Positions 16,952 through 26,142 are shown, numbered from the stretch's first letter. The stretch is 64,000 nt of DNA from Myxococcales bacterium (GCA_016191815.1 JACPVI010000039.1:1-64000), one strand, 5' to 3'. Notes: generated from the letters alone by a model not told the origin. Made by a program: numbers and translations.

Positions 16952-17308
16952 TCAGCGGTCGTCCGTGTCTTCGTCCTCCAGCTCGTCTTCGTCCTCGTCG
17001 CCTTCGTCGTCCTCGTCGAAGTCCAGCTCCTCTTCGCCGTCTTCCTCTTCTCCCTCTTCCTCTTCCTTCGACTCGAACTCCTCCTCGACGTCCTCGGTCT
17101 CGATCGCCAGGTTCACCGCGAACTTCTTGGACAGGTTGGCGACCTGGGCCCGCAGCTCGGAGAGGGCGGAGACGAAGTCCTCCACCATGTTGGCGGGCGC
17201 CTTGGCGTCGCATTGGGGGCAGGCCAGCTTCTCGGTGCCGTCGATCAGGTCCTCGGCGTCGATCTCGAAGCTGGCCTCGCACTTCTGGCAGGTGAAGTCG
17301 ATCGTCAT
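16952..17308 (-). CDS. Zinc-ribbon protein with a very acidic tail
   Basis: The first 40 residues form a zinc ribbon: FTCQKCEASFEI ... LACPQCDAKAP (two CxxC pairs). A helix rich in Leu and Val follows (VEDFVSALSELRAQVANLSKK), then a tail of about 45 residues that is nearly all Glu and Asp. The design suggests a protein that binds a basic partner; it may be an RNA polymerase or ribosome accessory, but this is inference. It is a lone gene. Its promoter (TTGACA, 18 bp, TATCTC) ends 11 nt before the ATG. Confidence 0.78.
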   Translation of the reverse strand: MTIDFTCQKCEASFEIDAEDLIDGTEKLACPQCDAKAPANMVEDFVSALSELRAQVANLSKKFAVNLAIETEDVEEEFESKEEEEGEEEDGEEELDFDEDDEGDEDEDELEDEDTDDR

Positions 17309-17319
17309 AGAGCGGGCGC

Positions 17320-17349
17320 GAGATACAAAGGGGGCCGGTGCGATGTCAA
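17320..17349 (-). promoter_or_regulatory. Promoter of the acidic zinc-ribbon gene
   Basis: On the minus strand, a consensus TTGACA (17349-17344), an 18-bp spacer and TATCTC (17325-17320) lie 11 nt before the ATG at 17308. No Shine-Dalgarno is visible. Confidence 0.5.
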
Positions 17350-17422
17350 TCATCCGGTGAAGGCTCGAGCGGGGTTTGACTTCCCCTGGAAGGCGCGCAA
17401 ATAACCCGCGCCCGGAGGAGCC

Positions 17423-19273
17423 ATGGACATTCCGCGGACGATGTTGCACGCGCTTCACGATCAGGCCGGGAGGCGGGGAGACGCCCCGGCCTTGTGGACC
17501 AAGCGCGGCGGCGCCTATCAGCCGACTTCCTGGCGAGAGTACGCGCGCAGGGTGCGGCACTTCGCGCTCGGGTTGCACCGGCTGGGCTTCGGCCCCGGTC
17601 AGGCGCTGACCATCATCGGCTTCAACCGGGAGGAGTGGCTGGTGGCCTCCTTGGCCGCGATGGCGCTCGGCGGGGTCCCGGTGGGCATCTACGTCACCTC
17701 CAGCCCGGAGCAGATCCGGTACGTCGCCGGCCACTGCGAGTCGCCGATCATGCTCGTGGAGAACGAGGGCACCCTGGCCACCGTGCAGGCGCTCAGACGG
17801 GAGTTGCCGAAGCTCCGGCAGGTGGTGGTGATGGATCCTCCCGCCGCGCTCCAAAGGGAGCAGGGGGTGCTCTCCTACGCCGAGGTGCTGGAGAGCGGCG
17901 CGGGGCAAGACGAGGGGCTCTACTTCGAGCGGGTGAATGGGCTGGAGCCGGCCTCCCTGGCCACGCTCATCTACACCTCGGGGACGACCGGAAACCCCAA
18001 GGGGGTGATGCTGAGCCACCGCAACCTGACCTGGACGGCGGTGCAGCTCTCGAAGCTCGCTGAGCTTGGGGAAGACGAGGTGGTGCTGTCGTACCTGCCG
18101 CTCTCTCACATCGCCGAGCAGATCTGCTCGATCCACGGTCCGCTGGTGTGCGGGGTGCAGGTGCACTTCGCCGAGGCGCTGGAGAAGCTCCCGGAGAACC
18201 TGAAGGAGGTCCGGCCCACCGCCTTCTTCGCCGTCCCCCGGGTGTGGGAGAAGTTCAAGGCCCGGGCGGAGGAGGGGATGCGGGCGCTACCCCCGCACCA
18301 CCGGAGGATCGTCGAGTGGGCGCGCTCCGCGGCGGCGAGGAGGCACGGGCTTTCGCTGGAGCACCGGCGGGTGCCGCCGTGGCTGGAGCTTCAATACCGG
18401 CTCGCGCAGAAGCTGGTCTTCGAGAAGTTGAAGGCGCGCATCGGCTTCGGGCGGACGCACATCTTCGCCACCTCTGCGGCTCCGATCGCGAAGGAGGTTT
18501 TGGAGTTCTTCGCCTCGGTGGACATGGTGGTGCGTGAGGTGTACGGCCAGTCGGAGGTGACGGGGCCGACGTCGGTGAACACCGCGGAGGCGACGCGGCT
18601 CGGGTCTTTGGGGCGGCCGATGCCCGGGGTAGAGGTGCGGATCGCGGAGGACGGGGAGATCCTCGTCCGCGGCGAGAACGTGTGCATGGGCTATTACAAG
18701 GAAGAGGCGGCCACGGCGGAGCTTCTGGAGGGGGGCTGGCTGCACTCGGGCGACGTGGGCGAGTTGGACGCCCAGGGCTACCTGCGCATCACCGGCCGGA
18801 AGAAGGAGATCATCGTCACCTCGGGCGGGAAGAAGACTCCGCCGGCGACGCTGGAGGGGCTGCTCAAGTCGATCGATCCGATCGGCAACGCGCTGGTGGT
18901 GGGGGACCGGCGCCACTTCCTGGTGGCGATCCTCGCGTTGGACCCGGAGAAGCTGCGGTCCTTCTCCAAGGCCAGCGGCTTTCCTTCGGAGCCGGCGCAG
19001 CTGGTGGAGCACGGCCCGTTCCTCGAGCACCTGAAGGCGCGCATCGATGCGGACGTGAACGCGAAGGTGGCAAAGTTCGAGACGATCAAGCGCTTCAAGG
19101 TGTTGCCCAACGACTTCACCATCGAGGGAGGCGAGCTGACCTCGACGCTCAAGGTGCGAAGGAAGGTGTGCGAGGAAAAGTACGGGCGGATGATCGAGGA
19201 GATGTATTCCTCTGCGGTCGAGGGTCGAGGGTCGAGCGTTCAGGGTGACCCGTCCAGCGAGCGTTCAGCGTAG
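17423..19273 (+). CDS. Long-chain acyl-CoA synthetase (AMP-forming)
   Basis: This 616-residue ANL-superfamily enzyme activates fatty acids with ATP and CoA. It has the P-loop-like LIYTSGTTGNPKGVMLSHRN, a VYGQSEVTGP motif, SGDVGELDAQGYLRITGRKKE and a C-terminal domain with LTSTLKVRR, as in FadD15-like ligases. GGAGGAG precedes the ATG. The last 20 residues (SAVEGRGSSVQGDPSSERSA) are encoded by a GTCGAG heptamer array rather than family sequence, so the original stop appears to have been lost and the frame extended through the repeat. It converges on citrate synthase. Confidence 0.93.
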   Translation: MDIPRTMLHALHDQAGRRGDAPALWTKRGGAYQPTSWREYARRVRHFALGLHRLGFGPGQALTIIGFNREEWLVASLAAMALGGVPVGIYVTSSPEQIRYVAGHCESPIMLVENEGTLATVQALRRELPKLRQVVVMDPPAALQREQGVLSYAEVLESGAGQDEGLYFERVNGLEPASLATLIYTSGTTGNPKGVMLSHRNLTWTAVQLSKLAELGEDEVVLSYLPLSHIAEQICSIHGPLVCGVQVHFAEALEKLPENLKEVRPTAFFAVPRVWEKFKARAEEGMRALPPHHRRIVEWARSAAARRHGLSLEHRRVPPWLELQYRLAQKLVFEKLKARIGFGRTHIFATSAAPIAKEVLEFFASVDMVVREVYGQSEVTGPTSVNTAEATRLGSLGRPMPGVEVRIAEDGEILVRGENVCMGYYKEEAATAELLEGGWLHSGDVGELDAQGYLRITGRKKEIIVTSGGKKTPPATLEGLLKSIDPIGNALVVGDRRHFLVAILALDPEKLRSFSKASGFPSEPAQLVEHGPFLEHLKARIDADVNAKVAKFETIKRFKVLPNDFTIEGGELTSTLKVRRKVCEEKYGRMIEEMYSSAVEGRGSSVQGDPSSERSA

Positions 19274-19363
19274 CGGTGTCTCCCGTCCAGGATGGGCGTC
19301 GGGCGGCGGCACGCTCGACGGCACTCGACGGGCTCACTCGACACTCGACTCTAGACGCTCGAC
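19217..19363. repeat. GTCGAGN heptamer arrays, locus 2 (two facing arrays)
   Basis: Plus-strand array 19217-19251 reads GTCGAGG, GTCGAGG, GTCGAGC, GTTCAGG, GTGACCC and lies inside the 3' end of the acyl-CoA synthetase gene. Minus-strand array 19363-19313 reads GTCGAGC, GTCTAGA, GTCGAGT, GTCGAGT and further units, beginning 7 nt after the citrate synthase stop. Each array has the same sense as the gene it follows. Confidence 0.75.
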
Positions 19364-19370
19364 TGCTTTT

Positions 19371-20675
19371 CTAGGTACTCGAGGGCTTTCTCTTCTCCAC
19401 CGCCACGTAGTCTCGCCGCTTGGGGCCCAGGTAGACCTGGCGCGGGCGGGCGATCTTCTGCTCGTCGTCGGTGATCATCTCTTCCCACTGGCTGCACCAG
19501 CCCACCGTGCGCGGGATGGCGAAGAGCACCGGGAACATGTCCACCGGGAACCCCATCGCCTCGTAGATGAGCCCCGAGTAGAAGTCCACGTTGGGGTAGA
19601 GCTTGCGCTTGACGAAGTAGTCGTCCTGTAACGCGATGCGCTCCAGCTCGACCGCGATGTCGATGAGCGGGTTCTTCCCCGTCACCTCGAACACCTGCTC
19701 CGCCATCCGCTTGATCACCTTCGCTCGAGGGTCGTAGCTCTTGTAGACCCGATGGCCGAACCCCATCAGCTTGGGGCCGTCCGCCTCCTTCACCTTCTTC
19801 ATGAACTGCGGCACCTTCGCCACGTGGCCGATCTCCCGCAGCATCCTCAGCACCGCCTCGTTCGCGCCCCCGTGCAAGGGCCCGTACAGCGCCTCGATCC
19901 CCGCCGCCACCGCCGAGAACGGATCCACCTCCGATGAGCCCACCAGCCGCGTCGCCGTGGTGCTGCAGTTCTGCTCGTGATCCGCATGCAGGATGAACAG
20001 CACGTCCAGCGCCCGCTCCAGGACCGGGTTCACCGCGTACTTCGCCTCGCCGATGTTCCTCACCATCGAGAGGAAGTTGCCCACGTAGGAGAGGTCGTTG
20101 TTCGGGTACACGTACGGCAAACCCATGCTGTGCCGGTACGAGAACGCCGCGATGGTCGGCATCTTGGCGATCATCCGCACCATCTGGACACGCCGCGCCC
20201 GAGCGTCCTTCACGTGCTTCGCGTCCGGGTAGAAGCCCGACAGCGCCGCCACCGTCGACGCCAGGATCGACATCGGGTGCGCGTCGTAGCGGAAGCCGTC
20301 CATGAACGTCTTGATGTTCTCGTGCACGTAGGTGTGGTGCATCACCAGGAAGGTGAAGTCGTCGAGCTCCTTCTTGGTCGGCAGCTCGCCGTGCATGATG
20401 AGGTAGGCCACCTCGAGGTAGGTCGAGTGCTCCGCCAGCTGCTCGATCGGATACCCGCGGTACTCGAGGATCCCCTTGTCCCCATCGATGAAGGTGATCC
20501 GGCTGGTGCAGTTCGCCGTGTTGAGGAACGCCGGGTCGTAGCCCATCAGCCCGAAGTCTTCGGGCCCGGTCTTGATCTGCCGCAGGTCGGCGGTGCGGAT
20601 GCACCCGTTCGCGATCGGCAGCTCGTAGGTCTTCCCAGTCCTGTTGTCGGTGACGCTGAGGGTATCCTTGGGCAT
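19371..20675 (-). CDS. gltA: Citrate synthase (type II)
   Basis: This 434-residue enzyme condenses acetyl-CoA and oxaloacetate, the entry step of the TCA cycle. It has the family segments VMHHTYVHENIKTFMDGFRYDAHP, LHGGANEAV, GFGHRVYKSYDPRA and PNVDFYSGLIYEAMG, which carry the catalytic His and Asp residues. It resembles the E. coli-type GltA in length and N-terminal domain. The ATG at 20675 follows a GAGGGG ribosome site. The other TCA genes are about 6 kb further on; it converges on the acyl-CoA synthetase, a source of acetyl-CoA by beta-oxidation. Confidence 0.96.
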   Translation of the reverse strand: MPKDTLSVTDNRTGKTYELPIANGCIRTADLRQIKTGPEDFGLMGYDPAFLNTANCTSRITFIDGDKGILEYRGYPIEQLAEHSTYLEVAYLIMHGELPTKKELDDFTFLVMHHTYVHENIKTFMDGFRYDAHPMSILASTVAALSGFYPDAKHVKDARARRVQMVRMIAKMPTIAAFSYRHSMGLPYVYPNNDLSYVGNFLSMVRNIGEAKYAVNPVLERALDVLFILHADHEQNCSTTATRLVGSSEVDPFSAVAAGIEALYGPLHGGANEAVLRMLREIGHVAKVPQFMKKVKEADGPKLMGFGHRVYKSYDPRAKVIKRMAEQVFEVTGKNPLIDIAVELERIALQDDYFVKRKLYPNVDFYSGLIYEAMGFPVDMFPVLFAIPRTVGWCSQWEEMITDDEQKIARPRQVYLGPKRRDYVAVEKRKPSST

Positions 20676-20762
20676 GGCCCCTCGTTCCCACGGGCGGACG
20701 GGGCTTTTCAACAAAAAAAGAGACGCCGTGGAGCTGTCGGCGAGAAAGTGGTCGGCGTGCCG

Positions 20763-21446
20763 ATGTCAAGCGAGCGATGGCGCTCATTTCTCCGCGTGCT
20801 CGGGGCGCTCCTGCTCGTCGGGGCCGCCGCTCTGGCGGTCCGCTGGGCCCTCTGGGAAGAGCTCGATCCCAAGGCCGCGCTGGCGCTGCTCCGCTCGGTC
20901 CAGCAGCGCTGGTGGGCCGCGCCCGCCTACCTCGCCCTCTACCTGGGCGGGACGTGCCTGTTCCTCCCGGCGGTGCTCTTCCACATGGTGGCGGGAGCAG
21001 CCTGGGGCTTCCCGGTGGCCTCCGCCCTCAATTTCGTCGCGGTGAACGGCGCCGCCAACCTCCAGTTCCTGATCGGGAGGAGGCTCGGGCGGGAGCGCGC
21101 CCAGCGCCTCCTCCGGCAGACCCGCCTCGGCGCCCTAGACGAGCGCGCGGCTCGCCACGGCTTCCGGGCGATGGTGGCGATCCGGCTGCTGCCGCTCCCC
21201 TTCGTCGGGGTGAACGTGGCCGCCGGGGTGTCCGCGATTCGCTGGCGCGACTTCGCCCTCGGCTCGATGGTTGGGAGCTTCCCGGTGATGCTCGTCTACA
21301 CCTATTTCGCGGCCAGCTTGGTAGAGGGCGTCGCCGGCGCCGAGCGGGATGCGATGCTGCACGCGGCCGCCGCCGGTGTGCTGGTGCTGCTCGCCACCTT
21401 CGTGCCCAGGCTCTGGTCCAGGACGCGGTTCGAAACCCGAGTCTGA
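20763..21446 (+). CDS. TVP38/TMEM64 (DedA-like) membrane protein
   Basis: This 227-residue protein has about five hydrophobic segments. It carries the VTT-domain signature: YLGGTCLFLPAVLFHMVAGAAWG, then a polar GRRLGRERAQRLL loop and RAMVAIRLLPLPFVGVNVAAG. The family is membrane-embedded and has been linked to lipid scrambling and membrane homeostasis. The ATG at 20763 lacks a good Shine-Dalgarno; in-frame GTGs at 20748 and 20757 are alternatives. It is divergent from citrate synthase. Confidence 0.82.
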   Translation: MSSERWRSFLRVLGALLLVGAAALAVRWALWEELDPKAALALLRSVQQRWWAAPAYLALYLGGTCLFLPAVLFHMVAGAAWGFPVASALNFVAVNGAANLQFLIGRRLGRERAQRLLRQTRLGALDERAARHGFRAMVAIRLLPLPFVGVNVAAGVSAIRWRDFALGSMVGSFPVMLVYTYFAASLVEGVAGAERDAMLHAAAAGVLVLLATFVPRLWSRTRFETRV

Positions 21447-21519
21447 GCCAGCCGCGCCGGTGCTCGACTCTGGGCGCCCGAACTGGTACCTAGCCCTTCC
21501 ACTCGTCAAGGAGCTCTCG

Positions 21520-22536
21520 ATGCGCAAGGCACTGCTGCTCGTCTCGCTCGCCCTCACCCCGCTCGTGATGATGCGGTGCAGTGCTCCGGCGAAGTGCGAC
21601 GCGAAGACCTGCGCCACCGGCTGCTGCGACAAGGACGGGGTGTGCCAGGCCGGAACCGCGGTGACCGCCTGCGGCAAGGGTGGAGTGGCCTGCGACGACT
21701 GCAGCGCGCGCGGCACCTTCTGCTCGAACGTGCAAGCCTGCTCGCCCGGCTCCGGCGGCGGCGGAGGAGGAGGCGGCGGGGGCGGGGGCGCCGGTGGGGG
21801 AGGTGGCGGGGGAGCCGGAGGTGGCGGGGGAGCCGGAGGTGGCGGCGGCGGGGCCGGTGGCGGAGGAGGAGGCGGCGGAGCCACTGACGCGGGTGTCGAC
21901 GCCGGGAGCTGCGCGCGCATCACCGCCTTTGTCCCCAAGCTCGAGAGCGCCGGGGTCATCGGCACCACCATGGCGCCGCCGTTCGACCACTTCGTCACCG
22001 GCGTGCAGTTCGACGAGGACCCCGCCGGCGCCCCTGACGGAGGCCATAACGAGCTGTGGCTGGAGGTCTGGGCGAGTCCGAGCGGCAACTGGCCGACCCT
22101 CCCGGCGACCAGGAACTTCAGCTCCACCGTCGGCTACCAGGCCTGCGACGTGTGCCTGGGCTACTCCGAGGCCTGCAACTCCTCGAGCCAGTGCGTCCGC
22201 TTCTATTACGCGACCGGCGGCGCGGCGACCGTCACCCAGGCGGACCAGAACCCGGCCGCGGGCACCATCGCCGCCACCGGCAGCACCGTCCGCCTCGAGG
22301 AGTGGAACTTCGACTCGAGCGTGGACAAGGCAGTGCCAGGAGGCAAGTGCATCGAGCTGACCACCCTCGCCATGAACATCTCCTGGTCGACTGACGCCGG
22401 CGCGGACGGCGGGGACACCGACGCAGGCCAGATGGCCGATGGCGGAACCGTGGCCGACGGCGGGAGCATCGACGCCGGCGACGCCGACGGCGGCTCGGGC
22501 GGCGGAGCTGACGGCGGCGCAGTCGATGCGGGGTAG
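21520..22536 (+). CDS. Gly-rich, Cys-rich surface lipoprotein with DAG tail
   Basis: This 338-residue protein has a signal with an unusual lipobox (VMMRC). A Cys-rich module follows (CDAKTCATGCCDKDGVC ... CGKGGVACDDCSARG), then a linker of about 45 nearly pure glycines, a globular domain of about 150 residues with paired cysteines (QACDVCLGYSEACN), and a tail of Asp-Ala-Gly and Asp-Gly-Gly repeats. Such modular surface proteins are typical of myxobacteria; the function is unknown. AAGGAG precedes the ATG. The next lipoprotein begins 4 nt after the stop. Confidence 0.82.
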   Translation: MRKALLLVSLALTPLVMMRCSAPAKCDAKTCATGCCDKDGVCQAGTAVTACGKGGVACDDCSARGTFCSNVQACSPGSGGGGGGGGGGGGAGGGGGGGAGGGGGAGGGGGGAGGGGGGGGATDAGVDAGSCARITAFVPKLESAGVIGTTMAPPFDHFVTGVQFDEDPAGAPDGGHNELWLEVWASPSGNWPTLPATRNFSSTVGYQACDVCLGYSEACNSSSQCVRFYYATGGAATVTQADQNPAAGTIAATGSTVRLEEWNFDSSVDKAVPGGKCIELTTLAMNISWSTDAGADGGDTDAGQMADGGTVADGGSIDAGDADGGSGGGADGGAVDAG

Positions 22537-22540
22537 GTAG

Positions 22541-23488
22541 GTGCGGGCTCGAATAGACGCGGCCCTACCCCCAGCCATCCCCGAGAGGGAAGTCGGCGGC
22601 TCGCACGGTCGATTCAGCCACCTAGTGCTCCGGCGTCCGGCGGCGGGCCTTTGGTGCTTGGCCGCGATCTCCTGCGGCACTCCCCCCGGAGGCTCCGAAG
22701 CCGAAGTGGGCCCGCGCGGCGGCGAGGTGTGCCACTCCGAACGGAGCATCTGCATTTCCATCCCCCACGGGGCGCTCGAGCGCCTCGTCACCGTCTCGAT
22801 TGCCCCCGCCGAGGTGCAGCTTCCGGGCGCGTTCGGAGAGGCCTTCGAGATCGGCCCTTCGGATACCGCCTTCGGCCTCCCGGCCACGGTGACCATGCGC
22901 TACGACGTCTACGACGCGGGGACGAGCCCGCCCCTGCTGCGCGTGTACACGGCGGAGAACGGGGAGTGGGTGCCGCTCGTGAATCCCACCCTGAATCGCG
23001 TGGCGCACACCGTCGGCGGCGATGTCTTCCACCTCTCCCCCTTCGTCCTCCGGCGACTGGACTACGGTGCGGACGCAGGCACTCCCGACGCTGGCCCAAA
23101 GCCGGATTCCGGGACGAAGGACGCCGGAGTCGACGCCGGCCGGCCAGATGCAGGAACACCCGACGCCGGCCGACCAGATTCAGGGACGCCTGATGCCGGC
23201 CGACCGGACGCGGGCCTCAACGACGGCGGAAGTCCGGACGCGGGCAAGCCCGACGCAGGCGCCCCGGACGCAGGGACGCCCGATGCGGGTGCCTCCGACG
23301 GAGGAGCGGCGGACGCGGGCACTCCCGACGCCGGCCAAGATGCCGGCGCCCCGGATGCGGGTCCGGATGCGGGAGCCCTGGACGCTGGGGTCGATGCGGG
23401 CACTGCTGACGCGGGGTTCGACGCGGGGGAAGTCGACGCCGGCTCCCAGGACGCGGGTGACGCCGACGCCGGCGTCGATGCCGGTTGA
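22541..23488 (+). CDS. Lipoprotein with ZU5-like domain and long DAG tail
   Basis: This 315-residue protein has a GTG start and a lipobox ending LAAISC. Residues 55-175 resemble a ZU5-type beta domain (GGEVCHSERSICISIPHGAL, then TVSIAPAEVQLPG). The remaining 140 residues are Asp-Ala-Gly repeats with Thr-Pro, Arg-Pro or Lys-Pro spacers (PDAGTPDAG, PDAGRPDAG), an extended acidic stalk. No function can be assigned; the tail may span the cell surface layer or bind calcium. It is 4 nt from the Gly-rich lipoprotein, so they are probably one operon. Confidence 0.8.
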   Translation: MRARIDAALPPAIPEREVGGSHGRFSHLVLRRPAAGLWCLAAISCGTPPGGSEAEVGPRGGEVCHSERSICISIPHGALERLVTVSIAPAEVQLPGAFGEAFEIGPSDTAFGLPATVTMRYDVYDAGTSPPLLRVYTAENGEWVPLVNPTLNRVAHTVGGDVFHLSPFVLRRLDYGADAGTPDAGPKPDSGTKDAGVDAGRPDAGTPDAGRPDSGTPDAGRPDAGLNDGGSPDAGKPDAGAPDAGTPDAGASDGGAADAGTPDAGQDAGAPDAGPDAGALDAGVDAGTADAGFDAGEVDAGSQDAGDADAGVDAG

Positions 23489-23563
23489 TCCCCCGCGAGG
23501 CTCCGGTGGTCCATTCCCTCGTGCGGCGGCCGCCCGCGAGCGTGCCCGCCCGAGTGGTAGCAT

Positions 23564-24994
23564 GTGCTTCCAATGCGGCGCCCAAGCTGTACTGTGCGAG
23601 ATCCCGGACCGAGCAGGGGGCGCATGTCCGGAAGACATTCGCAGCCCAGGTCGGAGGCGCAGGCAGCGCTAGTCGCGAGGAGAGAGCAGGCTGGTGGGCC
23701 TGTGACCGACGAGCCGCCCCCCAAGGCTCCGGTTGGGGGGCAAGCCCCCCGACGCGATGCGCTGCGAATCGGGCGGCCGGCGACGGGAGGGATCTCGCAC
23801 AGTACAGCTAGGCCAAGAGGCTACAGCTCGGTCTGGCGGTGCCTCGTGCTCGCTGCGTGCTCCGCGGCGACCGCGGAGGCAAGAGAGCTGAAACCGTCGG
23901 CCGCCTTCCTCGGTGTCGCGCTGGCCTCGGAGGTGGCGGCGAACGAGGCGGGGCCGATCTCCCCGGAGGCAATCGGATCGGAGATGGTCGGGGCGGCGCG
24001 GAGGAGCTTCGCCAAGCTCTTGGTCCCCGCCCAGGCGCGCTCGGCGCTGCGCGAAAACTTCGAACTGGCCTCCCGCTGCATTGACTCGGTCTGCCTATCG
24101 GAGCTGGCCGAAACCCTGGGCGTGGACCGGGTCATCACCGCGCAGATCGCCCGCGGGGAAGCTGGCCTGCTCCTGAGAGTGGCCATCTTCATTCGCTACC
24201 AGCGAACCGTCGAGGTGATGGAGGTCCCGGTGCTGGGCAAGGGCGGATTCAGGTCGCGCGCGGCGGCCGCCTACGGCCCCGCTTTCAAGAAGGCATCGGC
24301 CGGGCTGGCTCGTCTTCGGATCAAGACCAACGTGTCCAAGGCCGACGTGGTGCTCGGGAGCTGGCAGCTCGGCAAAGGGTCGAAGGAAGTCCTGGTCCCC
24401 GCGGGGAACTACAGACTCGAGATCGGCGGAGGCTTCTACGCCACCGAGGTGCGGGAAGTGGCGCTCGCACCCGGCGAGGTGGTCGAGGTGGACGCATTCT
24501 TGGTGGTGAAGCCCAGCGACGACGCCGAGCTCGCCTCGCTCGAGCGTCCGGATCCTCCGAGGCAGAAGCCTCCAGTCGAGGGGAAGGCGCCAACACCGGA
24601 GCCTCCGATGGATGCGCCGGTGGTGGAGCGCCCGCCTCCCCCTCCGCCTCGACCGAAGCCGGCGATTGCGGAGCCGGCCATTCCACCGGGGCCGCTGCTT
24701 CCCCCGTCCTTCACGCGCCCAGGGGTATTCGTCGCGCTGGGCGGAGGAGTCCTGGCGGGGGTGGGAATCGCATTCGGGCAGCGCGCGGTGGCGGCCGAGC
24801 GGCAGGCGGCCGACGTGGACGGCGACCAGATCCTCAACATCACCCGGCAACAAGCTCTGGCGGCGAGGAGGGATGCGGCGGCCGCCAACCTCCTCGTGGG
24901 GCTGGGTTTGGCGGCGATCTCGGGAGGCGTCGCCTGGCTGCTGCTGGTGCCCCAGAACGAGGGCAGCGCCCCCGGCGGCGGGACCGGGAGGTGA
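23564..24994 (+). CDS. Exported PEGA-like protein with C-terminal membrane segments
   Basis: The reading frame from GTG 23564 is 476 codons, but a likely signal (VWRCLVLAACSAATAEA) begins only near residue 89, so the real start is uncertain; GTG 23702 is another choice. The mature part has a helical domain with two cysteines (SRCIDSVCLSELAETLGVD) typical of sensors that compute an activity score, then a PEGA-like beta domain (VLVPAGNYRLEIGGGFYATEVREVALAPGE). A Pro-rich linker (VVERPPPPPPRPKP) leads to two C-terminal hydrophobic segments. It overlaps the following gene by 4 nt. Confidence 0.68.
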   Translation: MLPMRRPSCTVRDPGPSRGRMSGRHSQPRSEAQAALVARREQAGGPVTDEPPPKAPVGGQAPRRDALRIGRPATGGISHSTARPRGYSSVWRCLVLAACSAATAEARELKPSAAFLGVALASEVAANEAGPISPEAIGSEMVGAARRSFAKLLVPAQARSALRENFELASRCIDSVCLSELAETLGVDRVITAQIARGEAGLLLRVAIFIRYQRTVEVMEVPVLGKGGFRSRAAAAYGPAFKKASAGLARLRIKTNVSKADVVLGSWQLGKGSKEVLVPAGNYRLEIGGGFYATEVREVALAPGEVVEVDAFLVVKPSDDAELASLERPDPPRQKPPVEGKAPTPEPPMDAPVVERPPPPPPRPKPAIAEPAIPPGPLLPPSFTRPGVFVALGGGVLAGVGIAFGQRAVAAERQAADVDGDQILNITRQQALAARRDAAAANLLVGLGLAAISGGVAWLLLVPQNEGSAPGGGTGR

Positions 24995-26142
24995 GTCCTG
25001 AGGCGATGAGCACGCGAGGGGAAAGGCTCTTGCTTCTCGCCGCGGTCGCCGCGGCGAGCTGCCGCGTGTCGCTGCCGGAGGACGGCCTCTACTCTTGCTC
25101 GACCGACTCGGACTGTGGCGGCGACGGCTACCAATGCATCTTCGGCGCGCGCCCGGCGCCGTTCTGCTGCCGCGAGGAGCCCGAGGTGTGCGACGGGCGC
25201 GACAACGACTGCAACGGCGTGGCCGACGAGATGCCTCCCGAGCGGTGCTACGAGGGCACGCCGGGCACCGAGGGCGTTGGGCCCTGCAAGGCCGGTACGC
25301 GCGCCTGCGTGGACGGCGCGCTCGCCGCGTGCGATGGGCAGGTGCTTCCGAAAGAGGAGGTCTGCGACGCCGTCGACGACAACTGCGACGGCGCCCTGGA
25401 TGACGCGTCGTGTCCCGTGGGGACGGTGTGCCGCAACGGCAAGTGCATCGCCGGAGTGGTGGAGACGGTATGCAACGACAAGAAGGACGACGACAACGAC
25501 TACGCGATCGATTGCGACGATCTCGACTGCGCCAACAAGAGCTGCGGGACCGGATGCCTCTGCAGAGCCCAAGAGCCGGCGGAGGTCGCCTGCTCCGACT
25601 CCCAGGACAACGACGCGGACGGGAAGGTCGATTGCGCCGACCAGGACTGCGACGGCGCGACCTGCGGCGGCGGCTGCGCATGCCGCGGGCTGTCGCGCAC
25701 CGAAGCCAACTGCCGGGACGGAGCGGACAACGACGGCGATGGACCGGTGGACTGCGTCGACCCGGACTGCCTGGACAAGGCCTGCAGGCCCGCCCCGGAG
25801 ACCTTCAGGTGCACGAGCCCCGGGGCTTGCGCATGCGGGGGAGTCACCTCGCCTCCGCCGGAATCGGCATGCGGGAACGCCACTGACGACGACTGCGACG
25901 GGTTCGCCGATTGCGCCGACGCCGAATGCGAAGGCGACTCCTGCGGAGGCGGGTGCCTCTGCAAGAACAAGCAGGCCACCGAGAAGATCGATGCCTGCGG
26001 GGACCTGATCGACAACGACGGAGACACCTTCACCGACTGCGCCGATTCCCTCGATTGCCCCGATAACACCGCCTGCCAGTATCTCGACCAGAACAACCAG
26101 CTTCAGCCCGGCAACTGCAAGCCAAGCAAGAAATGCCAATAG
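24991..26142 (+). CDS. MopE-like Cys/Asp-rich lipoprotein
   Basis: This 383-residue protein has a signal ending AAVAAASC; the GTG at 24991 overlaps the previous stop, and ATG at 25006 is an alternative start. Repeats of the form CDGRDNDCNGVADE and CDAVDDNCDGALDD match the putative metal-binding motif of MopE-type proteins. Later blocks repeat D-N-D-G-D ... DCxDxDC with CGGGCxC caps. It is probably a surface protein that binds calcium or copper, but the ligand is unproven. A GC-rich hairpin without a T-run follows the stop near 26150. Confidence 0.82.
   Translation: MSPEAMSTRGERLLLLAAVAAASCRVSLPEDGLYSCSTDSDCGGDGYQCIFGARPAPFCCREEPEVCDGRDNDCNGVADEMPPERCYEGTPGTEGVGPCKAGTRACVDGALAACDGQVLPKEEVCDAVDDNCDGALDDASCPVGTVCRNGKCIAGVVETVCNDKKDDDNDYAIDCDDLDCANKSCGTGCLCRAQEPAEVACSDSQDNDADGKVDCADQDCDGATCGGGCACRGLSRTEANCRDGADNDGDGPVDCVDPDCLDKACRPAPETFRCTSPGACACGGVTSPPPESACGNATDDDCDGFADCADAECEGDSCGGGCLCKNKQATEKIDACGDLIDNDGDTFTDCADSLDCPDNTACQYLDQNNQLQPGNCKPSKKCQ

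Noticed and set aside
22900-23480. DAG-coding repeats considered as a CRISPR array
   Set aside because: The repeats are short, codon-phased and encode Asp-Ala-Gly; there are no spacers of constant length and no cas genes.
23562-23672. Short frame starting MCFQCGAQAVLCEI before the PEGA-like gene
   Set aside because: It is about 36 residues, in a different frame from the main gene and without a Shine-Dalgarno; it may be a degraded zinc-ribbon start, but the evidence is too thin.
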